A stretch of 64,000 nt of DNA from Choricystis sp. odSpoLacu1. Its lineage: Eukaryota > Chlorophyta > Trebouxiophyceae. Under the pieces are notes generated by a model that saw only the letters and a program-made list of their open reading frames with translations, was not told where the DNA came from and ran no database searches. Each line of letters opens with the position of its first letter. The first letter of the stretch is position 1. Below, piece by piece: positions 53,855 through 63,978 of the stretch. The position numbers and the translations under genes were made by a program. The stretch covers positions 124,001-188,000 of the forward strand of contig OY253659.1 of NCBI GenBank assembly GCA_958009055.1. Direction: 5' to 3'.

Positions 53855-54868
53855 TCACCGAGCCGCCGCCGCCGCGCGCGCCAGGTAGGGCGCCCTCGCC
53901 CCCGCCGGCAGCGCACGCCACTCCGCCCCCACGCGCGCCATGCGCTCGCGCGGCGGCACGGAGGCCGGCACCCCCCCCAGCCTCTCCTTGACGAACAGTT
54001 GGTAGGCAGACGGCGCCCGCGCCGGCGCCTTGGGCGTGGGCGGGTGGGCCACCAGAAACTTTGCTTTCTCGGCCGCCGCGGCCGCGTGCCACCGCGCCTT
54101 CTCCGCCACCCCCATCGCCTTCCACTTGGCGGCTGCCCCCTTGAACGCGGCCGCCCCCTGCTCCAGGCTGCGGGCGCCCGCCGCCGCGTCCGCCACAAAC
54201 AGGTTGTAGGCGGAGGGGGCGCGCAGGACACGTTTTTTGGGGGCAGCACGCGGGGTGGCCGCAGGCTTGGCAGGCGCCACGGCGGCGGCGGGCGGGGCCC
54301 GACGCACGGCGGCGGCAGCCACGACGGCAGAGGTGGGCGCCCAGGCCGTGGGGGCGGGGGTGGGGACGGCGGCGGCCGGGGTGGGGACGGCGGCGGGGGC
54401 GGGCGTGGCAGACCCTCCGAAAGTGAAGAGCTGAGGAAGAGAGAAAAAGGGGGGAGGAGGATGAGCCAAAAGCCGTCCAGAGGACGCGGCTCAATCCAGC
54501 CCTCTAAACGAGGGACGTGCGGGCGACTGGTGGGGGGGGGCGGCGTGCGCGGCGGGGGGCCGCTGCCGCGACCGGGCAATGGCGCGCGCGTCCGTTTTAT
54601 TAGCCGGGAGCCCGGCTAATGCAGCGCGGCCGTGCTGCCTCTCTCTCCCACCAGCCTCGTCGCACGCTGCAGTGTGTGGCCAAGGCACACGCATGCACAG
54701 GCGGTGGCTGCAGGCGTGGCCTGGTGGGCGGTGTGACGGTTCCCCTCCCCACACACATGCGTCTCCGCATTGCAGCGCGTTTCTGCTCACACTCACCCGC
54801 CCCCACGTCGACGTCAGGCGGGCGCCGGCGGGGGCGACGGCGGCAGCAACGCGGCGGGCGCGGTCCAT
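53855..54868 (-). CDS. Double HMG-box protein with organellar presequence
   Basis: Exons 54797-54868 and 53855-54430; 215 aa, joined in phase 0. Exon 1 (MDRARRVAAAVAPAGARLTS) is basic and lacks acidic residues, as in mitochondrial presequences. After an Ala/Pro linker, HMG box 1 reads RAPSAYNLFVADAAAGARSL with KWKAMGVAEKARW. HMG box 2 reads RAPSAYQLFVKERLGG with ERMARVGAEWRALP. A targeted protein with two HMG boxes resembles mitochondrial DNA-packaging factors of the TFAM/Abf2 kind; that role is inferred. Intron 1 (366 bp) is longer than usual. Confidence 0.7.
54599..54620. repeat. Near-perfect palindrome in HMG-gene intron 1
   Basis: Two 10-base arms, attagccggg and cccggctaat, are exact reverse complements separated by the two bases ag. 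It lies inside the 366-bp intron of the HMG-box gene. Confidence 0.7.
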
Positions 54869-54968
54869 GGTGAGTTGTTGTGTGTGGTTGGTGCGTTTTT
54901 CCGGGGTGAAAAATAACAGAAAAACTGAGCAAAAAGACGAGAGAGCAACTCTCTTCACCCACCCGCTC

Positions 54969-55816
54969 TCAGCTCGGCCCCGCCCCCCCACCCCCTCCCA
55001 CCCTGTAGTCCGGCTTCAACTCCCACACATCCTTGACCCCGGGTCGTTTGACGGGGGCCGCCACCCCCCCCAACACCTCCCGCAGCCAGGGGGCGGGCTG
55101 GTCGGTGGCCGCGTGCAGCTCGCCAAACGTCCACGCGGCTTTCGTCTCAAAGCACCTGAACAGGGCGGCTTCGACCTCATCCTTGGTCGCGCGCGCCCGC
55201 TTCTCAAACTCGCCGCGGCGGGGGCGGCGCGGGGGAGGCTTCTTGGCGACGCCCGCCGCCGCGACCGGCAGGCGGCGCAGCACGCCCGCCCGCGGGTCGT
55301 CGATCATTTGCAGGGTGCGGGACGGTGGTGCCACCGGGCGGCGAGCGGTGGCAGTGGCAGCGGCACCACGTGGCGCGGACGCCGACGCGATGTCCAGCCG
55401 CCCATCCACCCTCCCCGCCACGATGGGGGCCACCCCACCCCCCACCGCCAGCACGCGGGCAGCCCCCGGTGGCGCGGAGCGGGCGGTGTAGGCGGTGGCG
55501 CCGGAGGGGGGGATGCCGGCGCCCTCCAGTGTGAGGGACGACGCGGCGCCGGAGGCGGCCGGCGGCGCCAGCCTGCCCAGGACCGGGCCGTCGCCGTCGG
55601 GGCCGGCGGACGCGGCGGCGGCGCAGGCTTGGCGCCAGTGGGCGGCCAGGGAGGGGGGGAGCTGGTGGGGGGGAAGGGACGAGAAAGGTGGGTTGAGGCG
55701 GTGGAGGCGTGGGATGCGCCCTTTCTTTCTCTCTCTCTCCTCCCAACAAGGCGTACCTTCAACAGCCACACGCTGCGGTCGCACGCCCCGATGTCCAGCG
55801 GGCCGCCCGCGTCCAT
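54969..55816 (-). CDS. GTF2F2: Transcription factor IIF beta subunit (RAP30)
   Basis: Exons 55757-55816 and 54969-55661; 250 aa, almost the human length. Exon 1 plus the start of exon 2 give the N-terminal dimerisation motif GACDRSVWLLK then LPPSLAAHWRQA. The C-terminal winged helix is RATKDEVEAALFRCFETKAA, FGELHAATDQPAPWLREVLG and DVWELKPDYR, the family's near-terminal signature. With the alpha subunit it forms TFIIF, which binds RNA polymerase II and aids initiation. The middle is Ala-rich and variable. Confidence 0.87.
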
Positions 55817-56073
55817 TTGGAGAGCGTGGAGTTGAACGGGTGAATCGGTGACCGTCGCGGCGGTGTGCCTGTGGTCGGGGTGTGTGTGGGCCGCTCTCTC
55901 GCTTGGCTGGTTGACGGTGAGGAGGCAGAGAGCAGCAGCAAGCGGGCGAAACACAAAAAAGACTCGGCGAGAGTGGCGTCGAAAGAACTCATTTCTTCAC
56001 ACAACAAAAAAAACAAAAAACCGCGACCTCCAGCGACCTCCGCCCTCCCGCGGCCTAGCCAACAGTCTCCACC
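55817..56073. promoter_or_regulatory. Bidirectional promoter region, TFIIF-beta/secreted protein
   Basis: 257 bp between divergent starts, with A-rich patches near 55950-56020 on the + strand. Confidence 0.35.
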
Positions 56074-56872
56074 ATGAGACAGGCCTTGCTGGCCCTGGCG
56101 GTCGCGCTGGCGGCGAGCAGCACCGCCCGCGCGGTCGCGCCCGAGCGCGCAGACGCCGACATTTTCTGGGTCGTGTCGGCCGCGACCGCGGCCGTGACTG
56201 GGGGCCCCGCGTCGCTGGGGGGGCAGACGTTCACTGCACAAGTCGTGCTGAAGCAGCCGGGGGCTAGGTGAGGGTGTGGATGACAGTTTTTTGGGCGGCA
56301 TGCGGGCGCAAAACAAAGACAGCAGCGCGGTCGTCGGCTCACGACTCCCCACCCTCCCTCTCCACACCAGCGTCCTCTGGTTCTCCAACAAACCCCTGCG
56401 CCACGCGGGCGCCCTGCCCCTCACCGCGTGGTCTGCGTCCGTCGACGGCAGCCCCTCCCCCTTTGCGTCGGTGTGGGCGACAGGGCCGAATGGAGCACTC
56501 GTCGGAATCACGCCGACAGGCGCACGTGCGACCCTCGCCCTCGCTGTAGGCGAACCGATCCACGACCCCGCCGCCGGCACGCTGACCTTCAACGCGTCCG
56601 CTCTGGCGCCTCCGTTGGTGGAGGGCGGCAAGCAGGAGGAGCATGAGGAGGGTGTGGCGGCTGCCGCGCCCTCCCGTCTCCTCCTCTCCTCCCCATCGCT
56701 GTTCATCGACCAGTTTTCGGCCGGTTTCGGCGCCGTCCCCCTCGGCCCCGGCTACTCCGGCTCCTCCTGCCTCCTGCCCTCCGGCTGCCTGTCCGCCGTG
56801 GTGTGCGGGTGGTGCCCCTCCCGTTTTGGCGGGGGGGGCGGGTTTGGTGGCGGCGGGTTTGGGTGGGGGTGA
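56074..56872 (+). CDS. Secreted protein of unknown function with Cys/Gly-rich C-terminus
   Basis: Exons 56074-56267 and 56371-56872; 231 aa. A clear signal peptide (MRQALLALAVALAASSTARA) precedes the mature part. The core has VLWFSNKPLRHAGALPLTAW, GPNGALVGITPTGARATLAL and DPAAGTLTFNASAL; this arrangement recalls conserved hypothetical secreted proteins of bacteria and algae, but I cannot name the family with certainty. The C-terminus has Cys residues in SSCLLPSGCLSAVVCGWCPS followed by a Gly-rich end with repeated Phe. Export or wall association is inferred. Confidence 0.65.
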
Positions 56873-57151
56873 AGAGAAGGAAGAAAAAGAAAGGCCCTGA
56901 TAATCCGTGACACTTTTGTTTTGATTCTCGGCGGGCGCGTGGCGTGGCAAGAGAGCGGGAAGCCCGGCTCCACAGCAGGGACGCTTGGCTTTTCGACACT
57001 TGCGTTTTTTTGCCCCCCCGCGCTTAATGTTTTTTATGCTTGTTTTTACTAATGTTGATATTGCTATGTTTTGCGCTCCGCTCAGCGGTGGATCGCCACT
57101 GATCGCTGGCCGCGCGACGCCCCCCTGTAAAAAGAAGAGAGGAAAAAAAAA

Positions 57152-59746
57152 ATGTTCTCAACCACTGTGCTCGCGCATTTGACGTCCCCCCAAATGCGTC
57201 GCCGCGCGGCCGCCGCGGCCGCGCTGGCGGCCGTCATGGCAGCCTGTTACATCACTACACCTCTTCCACCGGCAACGGGACCACCGCCCTCCTGCGGCGC
57301 GTCGTCCGCGCGCGGCGCGCGCGGGCAGCAGGAGGACGCGGCCCTCTGCGTCCCCGCCCCGGCCAACGCCACCATCGCGGCCGTCATCGATGGCCATGAA
57401 GGCAACACAACGTTGGGCGTGCTGGTGGGCGCGTTGCCGGGGGTGGTGGCGGCGGCTGTGGGGCGAGCCTACTTTTCTCGTTCTCGGTCCGCCGCCACCG
57501 CCGCCGCCCTCCACTCCGCAGTGACCACCCTGGACGCCGCCACCGCCACACTGCCCGACGGCGCAGTGGCCGTCATCGCGCTCGCCCCCCCAGCCGGCGG
57601 CCTGGCCGTGGCGTGGGTGGGGGACGCGGGCGCGGTGGTGTGCGGCGGCGGCGGGCGGGGTGTGCGCGTGACGACGGATCACACCGCGTCCAACCCAGCC
57701 GAACGAGCCCGCGTGGTGAAGGCAGGAGGACTGATTGATGACTCTGGTGGCGTGCCCCGGCTGGCGGGCGGGCTGGCTGTGACGCGGGCGTTTGGGGATG
57801 CGTCTTTTAGGGGCAGGGGCGGCCTCACCTCCACACCCGGCGTCCTGACCCTCTCCCCTGCTGTCGTGGCTGCAGCGGTGGGTGGGGACGGTAGCGACGA
57901 CCCCCTGTTTGCTGTGCTCGTCTCTGATGGTGTGACCGACGTCCTGGGACCCTCGACCGTCTGTGCTGCTGCCGCGGCTGCGACCACCGTCCGCCACCGC
58001 CACGCGCGCTGCGCGCCGCGCGCGGGCGCCGTGGCGGTCGCCCCCGACGGCGTGACCGGCCCAGCTGCTCCACCCAAGGAAACTGGCGGGCCGCCTCCCT
58101 TGCCGGATGGCGTGAGTCCAGAGGCCGCAGCCGCGCGCGCGGTCGTGTGCGCGGCGCTCGCAGCTGGCAGCTCTGACAACGTGGCCGCCGCCGTCGTGCG
58201 GCTGGGGAGCGGCAGTGGACGGAGACCCCCCCCCTTGGGCCAAGCCTGCGTCGCGGGGGGTGGCCGCTCATTTGAGTTGCTTGAACGATTGCCGCGCGCG
58301 CGCGGCGAGGCCGCGCGCGCGCCCCGCGCGCCCACCACCACCTCCCTCGTCCCCTGGGCGGGAGGGGGGGACGCGTGCGAGGTGGACGCCCTGGCGATGG
58401 CCGCCTGCGCCGCCGGCCTTTCCCCCGCGGCAGCAGCGCTGGCGGCGGCCGCTGCGCGCGCGACCGCGCCCCCACCGTCGCCGCCTCCCCCGCCCCGGCT
58501 CGCGCTGCCCCTCGCCACGGCCGCAGACTACGCACGCTCCGCCGCCGCCGCCGCCGCCGCCGCCGTCGCGGCAGCCGCGGCCCGCGGCTACGCGGTGGCG
58601 GGTGGAGGCACCCCCTTTGCCCTGGGCGGCGGCAGCGCGGTGTTCCGCGCGCGCGCGGTGCGCGCGGGCGGCAGCACCGGCGCCCGGCTCGTCCTCAAAC
58701 GCCTGCCCCCCGCCGCGGCCGCGGCAGCTGCCCACGAGGCTGCAGTTGGGGCCGCCCTGGCCACCGCGTGCTCGCCTGGCGGCGTGGCAGCCACCGCCCC
58801 TGGGGTTGACTGCAGCGCTGTGCTCGCCGCGCGCGGCTCGTTCACCGCACCCGACGGCGCCGCCTGGCTCGTCTTTGCCGACGGCGGCGCCTCCCTCTCC
58901 TCCCTGCTGTACGGTGTGGGAGGTGATGATTCTGGTGCCCACCACCACCACGCGGGCGCGCCCCTGGTGGCGACAGCGTGGGCGGCGGCACTGGCGGACA
59001 GCGCGGGCGAACGCGCGTCGGGCGCGCGAGCCATCTCGCACTCCCTCCTTGGCGCCCTGTCCGCCGCCCACGCCGCCGGCATCGCGCACGGCGACGTCAA
59101 ACCCGCGAACGTGCTGCTGCTGAACGCCAGCAGCGCCGCGGCGGGGGTGACGCTCGCAGACTGGGGGTGCGCGTCACTCCCGCCCGCCTCTCCGTCGTCG
59201 TCGTCGCCACCCACCCCGCCCGCCTCCTGCCTCGGCGGCACCGCCGCCTACGCCCCCCCCGAAGCCGGCTGGTTGGCCCCGTTGCTGACGGCACGCGACA
59301 CTCCCCTCCCTCTGCACGCGGGGGACGCGTGGTCGGCGGGGGTCACGTTGGCAGAGCTTTTGACGTCCAACCCCCACCCGCTCGCGCCCTCCCCCCGCGC
59401 CGCGGCCGCCGTGCGCGCCCGCCTCGCTGGCCGCCCCCTCCCCGAAGTCGACGCCGCGGTCGCGCTGCGCGGGCTGATGGATTTGTGTATTTTTCCGCCG
59501 CCCCAGGCGGATGGTGGGGAAGGCGACAGAGATGACAACGACAGCGCGGTCGTCCCCGCAGCCTGCTCAGACGCGGCGGTCGCAGCAGAACTCGCTGCCC
59601 GCGCCCCTCCACGGCCTGGTGCGACACCACCGCCCCTGGAGGCGGTGCGGCTGGTGAGGGCGCTGCTGGCGTGGCGGCCGGAGGAGAGGGTGGCGGCAGG
59701 CGAGGCGCTCGGGTTTGCTTGGTTGAGGCCGGCTAGCTTTGTATGA
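57152..59746 (+). CDS. Membrane-anchored fusion of PP2C phosphatase and protein kinase
   Basis: Single exon, 864 aa. The N-terminus has a probable signal anchor, AAAAAALAAVMAACYITT, after MRRR. PP2C domain (about residues 45-350): RGQQEDAALCVP, AAVIDGHEGN, VAWVGDAGAVV, LAGGLAVTRAFGDASF, LVSDGVTDVLG and GSSDNVAAAVV, with metal-binding Asp residues kept. The kinase-like domain (about 490-860) has GGGSAVFRARAV, RLVLKRLPP, IAHGDVKPANVLL, LADWGCASL, GGTAAYAPPEA and DAWSAGVTLAELL. HRD is HGD and DFG is DWG, so it is catalytically plausible but unusual. Plants have a kinase-then-PP2C protein; here the order is reversed. The hybrid histidine kinase starts 125 bp downstream on the same strand. Confidence 0.8.
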   Translation: MFSTTVLAHLTSPQMRRRAAAAAALAAVMAACYITTPLPPATGPPPSCGASSARGARGQQEDAALCVPAPANATIAAVIDGHEGNTTLGVLVGALPGVVAAAVGRAYFSRSRSAATAAALHSAVTTLDAATATLPDGAVAVIALAPPAGGLAVAWVGDAGAVVCGGGGRGVRVTTDHTASNPAERARVVKAGGLIDDSGGVPRLAGGLAVTRAFGDASFRGRGGLTSTPGVLTLSPAVVAAAVGGDGSDDPLFAVLVSDGVTDVLGPSTVCAAAAAATTVRHRHARCAPRAGAVAVAPDGVTGPAAPPKETGGPPPLPDGVSPEAAAARAVVCAALAAGSSDNVAAAVVRLGSGSGRRPPPLGQACVAGGGRSFELLERLPRARGEAARAPRAPTTTSLVPWAGGGDACEVDALAMAACAAGLSPAAAALAAAAARATAPPPSPPPPPRLALPLATAADYARSAAAAAAAAVAAAAARGYAVAGGGTPFALGGGSAVFRARAVRAGGSTGARLVLKRLPPAAAAAAAHEAAVGAALATACSPGGVAATAPGVDCSAVLAARGSFTAPDGAAWLVFADGGASLSSLLYGVGGDDSGAHHHHAGAPLVATAWAAALADSAGERASGARAISHSLLGALSAAHAAGIAHGDVKPANVLLLNASSAAAGVTLADWGCASLPPASPSSSSPPTPPASCLGGTAAYAPPEAGWLAPLLTARDTPLPLHAGDAWSAGVTLAELLTSNPHPLAPSPRAAAAVRARLAGRPLPEVDAAVALRGLMDLCIFPPPQADGGEGDRDDNDSAVVPAACSDAAVAAELAARAPPRPGATPPPLEAVRLVRALLAWRPEERVAAGEALGFAWLRPASFV

Positions 59747-59871
59747 TAGATAGAGAGCGCCCAATTTTTCACCACGCCCGTCTCTTTCTCCCCTCCCCGC
59801 GCCCCGCGCGCGAACGCCAGGGGACTCCCACACCAAGCCACTTGCTTCAGTGGGGGCCAGCCTGCTCCCCC

Positions 59872-62809
59872 ATGGCCGCGCCAACCGCCGACGGTGCGCC
59901 ACCACCGCATGCGCTCGATGCCGCCCGGCAGCGCCTCGCTGCCTGCCCCCTCACTCTCTGCTTCCGGGACGCAGGCACAGAGACTAACTACCTGATGTCG
60001 GTGGCACCCATCCGGCGGCGCGTGCTCAAACTGGCCGCGGTGGCGGGCGTTGTGGCCGCGGTGCGCTGTGCGTCCGCGCCCCCCGCAGCAGCCCTGCTGC
60101 TGGCCGCGGCCGCCGTGTCTGCCGCCCTGGGCTGGCTGCCGGCGGATCACACAGCGTGGCTGACCCCAGCCGCCGCGGACGCAGCCGCCGCCGCCGTCGC
60201 TGCGGCAGGCGCAGCCGGTCTCCTGGCCTCCGCCTCCCCCCTGGGCGACGCCGCAGGGCGCGCCCTCGTCGTCGTGGCTGCCCCCCTCCTCTGTGCGCGC
60301 TGGCTGGGCGGCGTGGCAGCTGCTGCGCTCGTGGCTACAGGCGCGGAAACGGCGCGCTCTGGCCTGGAGGGCGCCGCCCCAGGCACCCTGTGGACCGCGG
60401 CCGCCGCAGGCGCGGTCGTCGCTCGCCTCGCCGACTCGCTGAGGCGCGAGTGCCACGCCTCCCGCGTGCTGGCTCAAGCCGCCGCCGCCCAGGAGTCGGC
60501 GGAGGCGGCCGCCCGGGCGGCGGCTCAGGCGGCGCTGAGCGACGCGAAAGCGGACGCTGCTGCGAAACGGCTGGCCGCGGCAAAAGCGCGCGCCGCGTCG
60601 GCCGCTCAATCCGAGTTCATGTCCCTCATGTGCCACGAGGTGCGCACCCCGCTCAACGGCTGCCTCGCCTCCGCTGAAATGTTGCTGGAGACGCGCCTGG
60701 ATGGGGAGCAGCGGGAGCTGGCGTCCACGATCCGCGTTGCCGGCACGATTCTCCTGTCCACCGTGTCCAACTTCCTGGACTTTTTCAAAGTGGACGCAGG
60801 GCGCGAGCTGGACGTCGTGCGCGCCGACGTCGACCTGGCGGGCGTGCTGGATGACGTGGGGTGTGTCGTGCGCGCCATGCTGCCCCCCGCCGCCGCCGGC
60901 GGCGCGGTCGCGGTCGCCCCCCCCGCGCATCGACCCGGGCGTCCCCCCCGTCGTCACCGCCGACGGCGACCGCGTGTGCGGCGTGCTGCTCAACCTGATG
61001 ACAAACGCTGCCAAGTTCACGCGCGCGGGCGCGGTGAGGGCGCGCGTGCGCGTCGCGTCGTCGCCGTGGCACTCGCCGTCGCCACCGGCTGACGGTGGTG
61101 GTGGCACCACCGACCGTGTGCCGACCGATGCAGAGGTGCGGGCCGCGGTGCGTGCGTCGGTGGCTGCCCCGCCCACGCCGCCCCAGCGGCCGGCGGTGGC
61201 AGCAACAACAACGACGCTGCCCCCAGAGGCGGCCGCCGTGCTCGCGTCGTCATCCCTCTACTCTGGCGGTGGGGGCGCCTCCCTCCTCCTCCCCGTCAAG
61301 AGTGGGGACGATCCGTCCGCCCTGGCCGCGGCGTCGGCACTGTATGCACCCTCGTCGATGTCGGCGCAGGCATACCCACCCGCCTCCTCCTCCCCCACCC
61401 CTGCGCGCGGCGTGGAGGCGCTCCCCCCTCCCGCCGCCGGCTGGGCCGCCGTCGCGTCCCGGTGGCCGGTGCCCCCCTCCCACACCGGGCCCGACGCGCG
61501 GTGGCTGGTGTTTGAGGTGGCGGACACAGGGGTGGGAATCTCGCCCGCGTCGCTGACCTCCCTGTTCCGCGATTTCGTGCAGGGCGACGCGGGGCGCGCC
61601 CCCCGCCCCCGCGGCGGCACCGGCCTTGGCTTGGCCATTGTGTCTCGTCAAGTGGCGGCCCTCGGAGGGCAGGTGGGCGCCCTGTCCAAGCCTGCGTCCG
61701 CGCCGGCTGCCACGGACGGAGGGTCTGTCTTTTGGTTTTCGTTTCCGCTCGTCGTCGACGGCGGCAGCGCGAGCGGGGGTGGCGGCGGCCGATCCTCCGA
61801 CTCGCGCTCGCCTTCACCCGCGCCTTTACGTCGCACTGCATCCTGGGGCAGCAAGAACGCGTTTTCGGACGGCCACCTGCGCGGCGCGGGCGCGCGGCTG
61901 GCGGCCGCAGATGGGGGTGCCACCGCGCGCCCACACGAGGCGGCGGCTGCTGAGCGGTCTGCATCGCCGTGGCCCGGGTTTCAACCGAGGAAATCCATGT
62001 CGGCTGCTGATTTGGGGGCTGCGGCGCGGCGGGCGTGCGAGCGGGAGGCGGCCGCCGCGAGAGCGTCTGCGGACGCAGCAGCCGCTGCCCGCGCGGGCGC
62101 GCGGTCGTCGGCGGACGCGATCCTGCCGAGCGGGGCACGGCGCCACTCTGCGCCTGGCGCGCCCCAAGAGGACGCGTTGGCCACTCCCCGCGCCGCGATC
62201 GACGCAGCGAGTGCGGCCGCGCCGCGCTCGCCCCGCGCCTCGCCCTTCGACCACCACCCGGCCTCCTCCTCCCCGCCTCCTCCTCGCGCGACCGCTGTCG
62301 CTGTCGCGTCCCGCGTGTCCCGGGTGCGCCCCTCCATGGAGGCTCGTCGCCGCCTGCTGGACACGGCCGCGCTGGCGGGGCGGCGAGTCCTCATTGCCGA
62401 AGACAACCTGATCAACCGCGTCGTTGCAAAAAAGATGTGCGCCGCCCTGGGCATCAAGGTGGCGGTCGCCAACGATGGCGCGGAGGCGGTGGCGGCCGCG
62501 ATGAGCGCGGCGCAGAACGGGCCGCCATTTGATGCGATCTTGATGGATTGCTCGATGCCCACTATGAGTGGTACTGATGCGACGCGCGCCCTGCGTGCGG
62601 CGGGTGTCCTCACCCCCGTCATCGGGTTCACTGCCAATGCGAGCACCGCGGACCGGGACGCGTGTTTGGCGTCGGGCATGGATGGTTTTTTGTCCAAACC
62701 CGTGCTGAGAGACAGGCTCGCGGAAGCCCTGCTCCTCGTGCTCACAGGGCGCGCCAAATTCCAGGATCGGGACACGTTTGCGGCGGCGCCCGCGTTTGTG
62801 GGGGCGTGA
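59872..62809 (+). CDS. Hybrid histidine kinase with membrane N-terminus and receiver domain, one apparent frameshift
   Basis: ATG at 59872; corrected length 978 aa. The N-terminal 200 residues hold several hydrophobic Ala-rich helices. A coiled linker leads to the H box SLMCHEVRTPLNG (about residue 251). N box NLMTNAAKFT, G1 box VADTGVGIS and G2 box GGTGLGLAIV follow, but N and G1 are separated by about 175 residues. The C-terminal receiver has VLIAEDNLINRVVAKK, the phospho-acceptor Asp in ILMDCSMPTMSGTDATR and Lys in FLSKPV. One base must be skipped in the C run 60917-60924. A transmembrane two-component sensor is clear; no known ligand-binding domain was recognised. An earlier in-frame ATG overlaps the preceding stop and is less likely. 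Confidence 0.85.
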
Positions 62810-62981
62810 AGAGAGAGAGAGAGAGAGAGAGTTTTAGAACCTTGATTTGTTTTTCGTTCAGTGAAAAACGTCGTCGCGAACTCACAGAAGTAAAAAAAGA
62901 CTCGTCGCTCCCCCAAAGAAACACTCACCTCTCTTGCGCACCCAACTCTCTCACACTCATATCAACACACACACAACACTC

Positions 62982-63978
62982 TCACGCCGTCGCCTTGGCC
63001 TCGGCCCCATGCTTGGACGTCTCCCCGCCCGCGCCATACCCGAGGAACGCGGGGCGGCTCGTCAACCCCAGCGTCTCAAACAGCTTCTCATCATCCGCCC
63101 TGTCCGCGTTGGCGGTCGTCAACAGTTTGTCGCCGTCAAAGATGGAGTTGGCGCCCGCCAGGAAAGCCAGGGCTTGGTCGCCGGCGCCCATGTCTCTGCG
63201 CCCTGCGGAGAGGCGTACCATGGAGCGCGGCATCGTGATGCGCGCGGTGGCGACACACCGAACAACGTCGAGAGGGGTGGGCGGCTCAGCGTTTTGCAGG
63301 GGCGTACCAGGGACAGCCACCAGTGCATTGATCGGCACCGACTCTGGGTGGGCGGGCAGGGTGGAGAGGGTGTGGAGCAGGCCGACGCGGTCGGAGCCGG
63401 ATTCGCCCAGCCCAATGATCCCACCCGCGCACACAGAGACGCCGGCTTCACGCACAGCGGCCAGCGTGGCCAGGCGGTCGGCGTACGTGCGAGTCGATGT
63501 GATCTTGGCGTAGTGTTCGGGGGAGGTGTCGACGTTGTGGTTGTAGGCACTCAACCCTGCATCCCGCAGTTGCCCTGCTTGCTCCGCGTTCACCATGCCC
63601 AGCGTGGCGCACACTTCCAGGCCCAGGCCGCGCACTTTGGTGACCATGTCCAGGACGCGGGCCCACTGGCGGGGGCCGACTTGGTCCGGGCCCCGCCACG
63701 CGGCCCCCATGCAGAAACGCGTGGAGCCGGCCGCTTTCGCTCTCACCGCCGCCTCGAACACGGTGTCCAGGTCCAGCAGCTTGGTGGCCTCCGTCTCCGT
63801 CTTGTGGTTTGAGGACTGGGAGCAGTAGCCACAGTCTTCGGGGCAGCCACCCGTTTTGACGGAGAGCAGGGTGCAGCGCTGCACTTGGGACGGGTTGTGG
63901 TGGGTCCTGTGCACGGTGGCGGCCGCGTGGACCAGGTCGAGGAGGGGGGTGTTGTAGACGGCCGAGATTTCGTCGCGG
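62982..63978 (-). CDS. BIO2: Biotin synthase, 5' end outside the window
   Basis: The last exon runs from an acceptor at about 63979 to the stop at 62982 (about 332 residues); upstream exons lie beyond the window. The radical-SAM cluster motif GGCPEDCGYCSQS is intact. Other signatures are RTHHNPSQVQRCTLLSVKTG, RFCMGAAWRGP, GLEVCATLGM, YNHNVDTSPEHY, GGIIGLGES and SAGRRDMG. The enzyme inserts sulfur into dethiobiotin using SAM and Fe-S clusters, the final step of biotin synthesis, in mitochondria of plants. The tail after TSRPAFLGYGAGGETS is short and variable. Confidence 0.93.
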
